64,000 bases of DNA. It comes from Streptoverticillium olivoreticuli subsp. olivoreticuli. Lineage in GTDB: Bacteria > Actinomycetota > Actinomycetes > Streptomycetales > Streptomycetaceae. The translations under genes were made by a program, and so were the position numbers. The notes under the pieces were generated by a model, which did no database searches, was not told the origin of the DNA, and saw nothing but the letters and a program-made list of their open reading frames with translations. The stretch is taken from assembly GCF_003391135.1 (NCBI RefSeq), contig NZ_CP031455.1, positions 5,502,001 through 5,566,000 of the forward strand, in the 5' to 3' direction. Shown piece by piece: positions 60,221-64,000 of the stretch. Numbering within the stretch: the first letter of the stretch is position 1; each line of letters opens with the position of its first letter.

Positions 60221-60241
60221 CCCTTCGAGGAGTGGAGCAGG

Positions 60242-62092
60242 ATGCCCGAGCTGAGGTCCCGCACCGTCACCCACGGCCGCAACATGGCGGGGGCACGCGC
60301 CCTGATGCGCGCATCGGGCGTAGCGAGCGAGGACATCGGCAAGCCGATCATCGCGGTCGCCAACTCCTTCACCGAGTTCGTCCCCGGCCACACCCACCTC
60401 GCGCCGGTCGGCCGGATCGTCTCCGAGGCGATCCTGGCGGCGGGCGCGGTGCCCCGCGAGTTCAACACCATCGCCGTCGACGACGGCATCGCGATGGGCC
60501 ACGCCGGGATGCTCTACTCGCTGCCCTCCCGCGACCTGATCGCCGACTCCGTCGAGTACATGGTCGAGGCGCACTGCGCCGACGCGCTGATCTGCATCTC
60601 CAACTGCGACAAGATCACGCCGGGCATGCTGATGGCCGCGCTGCGCCTCGACATCCCCGTCGTCTTCGTCTCCGGCGGCCCGATGGAGGCCGGCCAGGCC
60701 ACCCTCGTCGACGGCACGGTCCGCAAGCTCGACCTCATCAACGCCATCGTGGACGCGGTCGACGAGAACGTGTCGGACGAGGACGTCCTGCGGATCGAGG
60801 AGAACGCCTGCCCGACCTGCGGCTCCTGTTCCGGCATGTTCACCGCGAACTCCATGAACTGCCTCACCGAGGCCATCGGCCTCTCCCTCCCGGGCAACGG
60901 CTCCGTCCTCGCCACCCACACCGCCCGCAAGGCGCTGTACGAGAACGCGGCCCGCACGGTCGTCGAGATCACCAAGCGCTACTACGAGCAGGACGACGAC
61001 TCGGTCCTGCCGCGCAACATCGCCACCCGCGCCGCCTTCGACAACGCCATGGCCCTCGACATCGCCATGGGCGGATCGACCAACACGATCCTCCACCTGC
61101 TCGCCGCCGCCCAGGAGGCCGGGCTGGACTACGACCTCAAGGACATCGACGCGGTCTCGCGCCGGGTGCCCTGCCTGGCCAAGGTCGCCCCCAACGTCGC
61201 CCCCGGCGGCACGTACTACATGGAGGACGTGCACCGCGCCGGCGGCATCCCCGCGATCCTCGGCGAGCTCTACCGCGCGGGCCTGCTCAATGAGGACGTG
61301 CACACCGTCCACTCGCCCTCCATCAAGGACTGGCTGGAGACCTGGGACGTGCGCGGCGGCTCCCCGTCCGCCGAGGCCGTCGAACTCTGGCACGCGGCCC
61401 CCGGCTGCGTCCGCTCCGCCACCGCCTTCTCGCAGTCCGAGCGCTGGGACTCCCTGGACACCGACGCGGCGGGCGGCTGCATCCGCGACGCCGCGCACGC
61501 CTACTCCAAGGACGGCGGACTGGCCGTCCTCAAGGGCAACCTCGCCGTCGACGGCTGTGTCGTGAAAACGGCGGGCGTCGACGAATCGATCTGGACGTTC
61601 GAAGGACCGGCCGTCGTCTGCGAGTCGCAGGAAGAAGCCGTCGACAAGATCCTCCGCAAGGAGATCAAGGAGGGCGACGTCGTCGTCATCCGCTACGAGG
61701 GCCCCAGGGGCGGCCCCGGCATGCAGGAGATGCTCTACCCGACGTCCTTCCTCAAGGGCCGCGGCCTCGGCAAGTCCTGCGCCCTGGTCACCGACGGCCG
61801 CTTCTCCGGCGGCACCTCCGGCCTCTCCATCGGCCACGCCTCGCCCGAGGCGGCCTCCGGCGGCACGATCGCCCTGGTCGAGGACGGCGACCGGATCCGC
61901 ATCGACATCCCCGGCCGCTCGATCGAACTCCTCGTCCCCGAAGAGGAACTGACGTCCCGCCGCGAAACCCTCGCCGGCCGCTACGCCCCGAAGTCCCGCG
62001 ACCGCAAGGTCTCGGCGGCGCTGCGCGCGTACGCGGCGATGGCGACGAGCGCGGACAAGGGAGCGGTGAGAGACGTCAGCCGCTTGGGGTGA
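60242..62092 (+). CDS. ilvD: Dihydroxy-acid dehydratase
   Basis: A 616-residue Fe-S dehydratase of isoleucine, valine and leucine biosynthesis. The conserved motifs are ISNCDKITPGMLMA (Cys ligand) and CPTCGSCSGMFTANSMNCLTEAIG (Cys ligands), then GGSTNT and GRFSGGTSG in the C-terminal domain. Length and motifs match the E. coli-type long IlvD. ATG 60242 follows GAGGAG (60227-60232). The leader contains direct repeats. No other ilv gene is in the window. Confidence 0.96.
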   Translation: MPELRSRTVTHGRNMAGARALMRASGVASEDIGKPIIAVANSFTEFVPGHTHLAPVGRIVSEAILAAGAVPREFNTIAVDDGIAMGHAGMLYSLPSRDLIADSVEYMVEAHCADALICISNCDKITPGMLMAALRLDIPVVFVSGGPMEAGQATLVDGTVRKLDLINAIVDAVDENVSDEDVLRIEENACPTCGSCSGMFTANSMNCLTEAIGLSLPGNGSVLATHTARKALYENAARTVVEITKRYYEQDDDSVLPRNIATRAAFDNAMALDIAMGGSTNTILHLLAAAQEAGLDYDLKDIDAVSRRVPCLAKVAPNVAPGGTYYMEDVHRAGGIPAILGELYRAGLLNEDVHTVHSPSIKDWLETWDVRGGSPSAEAVELWHAAPGCVRSATAFSQSERWDSLDTDAAGGCIRDAAHAYSKDGGLAVLKGNLAVDGCVVKTAGVDESIWTFEGPAVVCESQEEAVDKILRKEIKEGDVVVIRYEGPRGGPGMQEMLYPTSFLKGRGLGKSCALVTDGRFSGGTSGLSIGHASPEAASGGTIALVEDGDRIRIDIPGRSIELLVPEEELTSRRETLAGRYAPKSRDRKVSAALRAYAAMATSADKGAVRDVSRLG

Positions 62093-62102
62093 CCGCTTAA
62101 AA

Positions 62103-62150
62103 GTCAGCCCGTTCGGCGTTTGAGGACCGGGGTCTGGGGCGGAGCCCCAG
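62103..62150 (+). repeat. Intergenic interspersed repeat, copy 5 with hairpin
   Basis: GTCAGCCCGTTCGGCGTTTGAGGACC then a perfect CTGGGGC/GCCCCAG hairpin. It probably ends the ilvD transcript. Confidence 0.6.
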
Positions 62151-62207
62151 TTTCGGGAAGGGGCGGGGTGGGGGAAAAGAGAAGCGCCCGGCGCAGCCGG
62201 ACGATCC

Positions 62208-64000
62208 TTACCGCCACCCGCCAGGGTTGTGGTCGCTGACCGCGAACACCGTTCCATCCGGCGCCGCCCCGAAAACCTTCCCGTCCGCCGCCACCGGCGC
62301 GGGCAACAGATCCAGATACCCCCGCCCGGCCCGCGTCAGCCGCGGCGACGTCTGCCCGAGCAGCGTCCCCCGCCCCGTATCGACGGCCAGCAGTCGCCCG
62401 TCCGCCGCAGAGAAATACAGCCTGCCGTCCGTGAGGACGAGCGCCGAAGCGTTGGCCACGGACGTGTCGAGCCGCCAGCGCTGGCCCCCGCCCGGCCCGT
62501 CCGGATCGACGCCGACGGCCGTCAGGCCGCCGTCCGAGGACAGCAGATAGACAGCGTCGCCCCGCGCGGCCGCGCTCGTGACGCTCAGCGGCGTGCTCAG
62601 GGACACCCGATGCTCACGCTGATCGGCGGGGGAGTAGCGGACGACGGCGGAGACACGGTCGCGGGAGTCGACCGCCGTCAGATAGAGCGCGCCGCGCGGC
62701 CCCACGCCCACAGCCGTCAGATCGCCGTCCAGCGTCCGCTGCCACAGCGTCGTCCCGCGCAGCGGATCGAGCGCGAGCAGCTGCGTACGGTGCTGTCCCG
62801 CACCGGCCGGGGAGACGGCGTAGACGGGCGCACCGGCGTCGCGCCCGGCCCCTGTGCGGGGATCGGCGTAGGAGCCGGCGTCGGAGTCCGCGAAGGAGGA
62901 GAAGACCGGCTTGGCGTTCCCCGGCAGCTTGTGGCTCCAGCGCTCCTTGCCCGAAGCGCCGTCGACGGCCGTGACCGTCCCGTCGTTCGCGACCAGCAGC
63001 AGCGTGTCCCCCGCGTGATAGACCCGCCCGCCGTACACCGAGACGTCCCGCGCCCAGCGCTGCTCGCCCTTCGCGGGGTCGAGCGCGGAGAGCCGGTCGC
63101 CGTCCGGCGTTATGACGTGGACCAGGCCGCCCGAGACCACGGGCGCGGGCGGGGCCCCCGGCTCCGTCGCCGCGGGGCGGGAGGTGTCGACCGGGTGCCG
63201 CCAGACGACCTTGCCGCTCGCGGGGTCGATACGGGCCGCCTGCACACCGGGCGCGGAACAGTAGAGCGCCGTCTCCCCGTACGTACAGAACCCGGCCCGC
63301 ACCCTGCCGTCCCCCGCCGCGTCCGCCGGGACGGACGCCTCCCACGGCTGCCAGTCGGCGCCCGCCGCCGTCGGCCGCGGCTGCAACGGCCGGGCCGACA
63401 AGTCGGACCGGTCCAGCGCCCAGAAGCCGGCCGCCCCCAGCGCGGTGGCCACCACCGCGGCGGCGACGGCCCACAGCACACGCCGGGACCGCCGCGCGGG
63501 GGAGCCGGCCGGCGGCGCGACCGGCTGCGGCGCCTCGGGCTGCGGGGGAACGCGTACGTGCGTGGGTACGGCGTCACGCGCCGCGCCGTGATCCGTACCG
63601 CCGAAGGAGCCCACCCGCACCGCGTCGGGCACGCTCGGCAGCCGGGACATGATCGCGTCCGGCGTCGGCCGCTCGGCCGGCTCCTTCGCCAGACAGGCGC
63701 GGATCAGCGGGACGAGGTCTCCGGGGACCCCGGCGAGATCCGGTTCGTTGTGCACCACCTGGTACGCGACGATGTACGGGCTGTCCGATTCGAACGGCCC
63801 CCGTCCCGTCGCCGCGTGCACCAACAGCGACGCCAGAGCGAACACATCCGCCGCCGGACCCACTTCACGCGGCCGCTGGAACTGCTCCGGAGCCATGAAA
63901 GGCGGCGTCCCGATCAATTTCCCGGTCTCGGTGCGCAGCTCACTGTCACAGGGGCGGGAAATACCGAAGTCGATGACCTTGGGACCGTCCTCGGCGAGCA
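62208..64000 (-). CDS. Ser/Thr protein kinase with PQQ-type beta-propeller ectodomain (AfsK-like), 5' end outside the window
   Basis: The reverse-strand frame is open to the last base: residues ...KVIDFGISRP (DFG), then GTPPFMAPEQF (activation/P+1 loop) and the kinase C-lobe. A Pro-rich linker, one TM helix (VLWAVAAAVVATALGAAGFWAL) and about 420 residues of repeated WD/PQQ-like blades (YALDP..GTTLWQR, DGSLYFSAADGRLLAVDTGRGTLL) follow. This is the layout of AfsK-type kinases of Streptomyces. The ATP-binding N-lobe lies beyond position 64000. The propeller would face outside. A start near 63917 seen as a TTG is internal. Confidence 0.85.
   Translation of the reverse strand, partial: LAEDGPKVIDFGISRPCDSELRTETGKLIGTPPFMAPEQFQRPREVGPAADVFALASLLVHAATGRGPFESDSPYIVAYQVVHNEPDLAGVPGDLVPLIRACLAKEPAERPTPDAIMSRLPSVPDAVRVGSFGGTDHGAARDAVPTHVRVPPQPEAPQPVAPPAGSPARRSRRVLWAVAAAVVATALGAAGFWALDRSDLSARPLQPRPTAAGADWQPWEASVPADAAGDGRVRAGFCTYGETALYCSAPGVQAARIDPASGKVVWRHPVDTSRPAATEPGAPPAPVVSGGLVHVITPDGDRLSALDPAKGEQRWARDVSVYGGRVYHAGDTLLLVANDGTVTAVDGASGKERWSHKLPGNAKPVFSSFADSDAGSYADPRTGAGRDAGAPVYAVSPAGAGQHRTQLLALDPLRGTTLWQRTLDGDLTAVGVGPRGALYLTAVDSRDRVSAVVRYSPADQREHRVSLSTPLSVTSAAARGDAVYLLSSDGGLTAVGVDPDGPGGGQRWRLDTSVANASALVLTDGRLYFSAADGRLLAVDTGRGTLLGQTSPRLTRAGRGYLDLLPAPVAADGKVFGAAPDGTVFAVSDHNPGGWR

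Overview
The window is a 64 kb piece of an actinobacterial chromosome, almost certainly Streptomyces. Base composition is very GC-rich. Conserved lineage markers are present: the sigE-cseA-cseB-cseC envelope-stress operon, Lsr2 beside an SCO3374-type gene, disA next to radA, and a folate cluster behind tilS-hpt-ftsH. Many genes begin at GTG or share 4-bp ATGA/GTGA overlaps. I saw no tRNA, rRNA, CRISPR array, transposase, prophage gene or in-frame TTA codon, so this looks like core chromosome.

Layout, left to right. 1-13.7 kb: the 3' part of a dacB-type carboxypeptidase, a zincin-like protein, tilS, hpt, ftsH and folE, ending at a strong bidirectional terminator facing an exported esterase. 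Then come a lysyl-phosphatidylglycerol synthase-like protein, folP, an NTF2-like protein, folB, folK and a DUF3180 membrane protein. 13.8-17.7 kb: an osmoprotectant-type ABC importer with its ATPase divergent. 17.8-21.3 kb: a coiled-coil membrane protein, an orphan nuoD and a MidA/NDUFAF7-type methyltransferase. 21.4-27.7 kb: a NarL-type two-component pair, LysR/SDR and ArsR-type regulator units, and a threonine-aldolase-like enzyme. 27.8-33.2 kb: a tightly overlapping cofactor operon (DUF2520 protein, panC, nadB, nadC, coaX) behind two perfect DnaA-box-like 9-mers.

33.3-42.8 kb: exported and small proteins, a BlaI-type repressor, a GNAT enzyme, lsr2, an SCO3374-like gene, clpC with a candidate ClgR operator, a Trypco2-domain protein, an M23 peptidase behind a structured leader, and an AraC/VOC pair. 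42.9-46.2 kb: the sigE-cse operon on the minus strand. 46.5-54.8 kb: mutY, a second two-component pair whose kinase has an extra C-terminal ectodomain, a PPOX-fold protein, a PAP2 phosphatase, a membrane-anchored protein, disA (c-di-AMP synthase) and radA. 54.9-64 kb: a sigma-like/zinc-finger/TM/BACON protein, a Cys-rich protein carrying a 68-bp tandem duplication at its 3' end, a Ppx/GppA phosphatase, a TIM-barrel isomerase and TetR pair, ilvD, and an AfsK-like Ser/Thr kinase cut by the window edge.

Two patterns cut across the gene list. First, at least fourteen transcription-unit heads have a TAnnnT hexamer ending exactly 6-7 nt before the start codon and no Shine-Dalgarno sequence. This is the geometry of leaderless transcription and was used to choose starts. 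Second, five intergenic regions carry versions of one GC-rich interspersed repeat. The most suggestive functional link is the nuoD/MidA-type methyltransferase pair, because the mitochondrial relatives of these two proteins are substrate and enzyme. Family names are from recognition of the translated sequences by eye; no database search was run.
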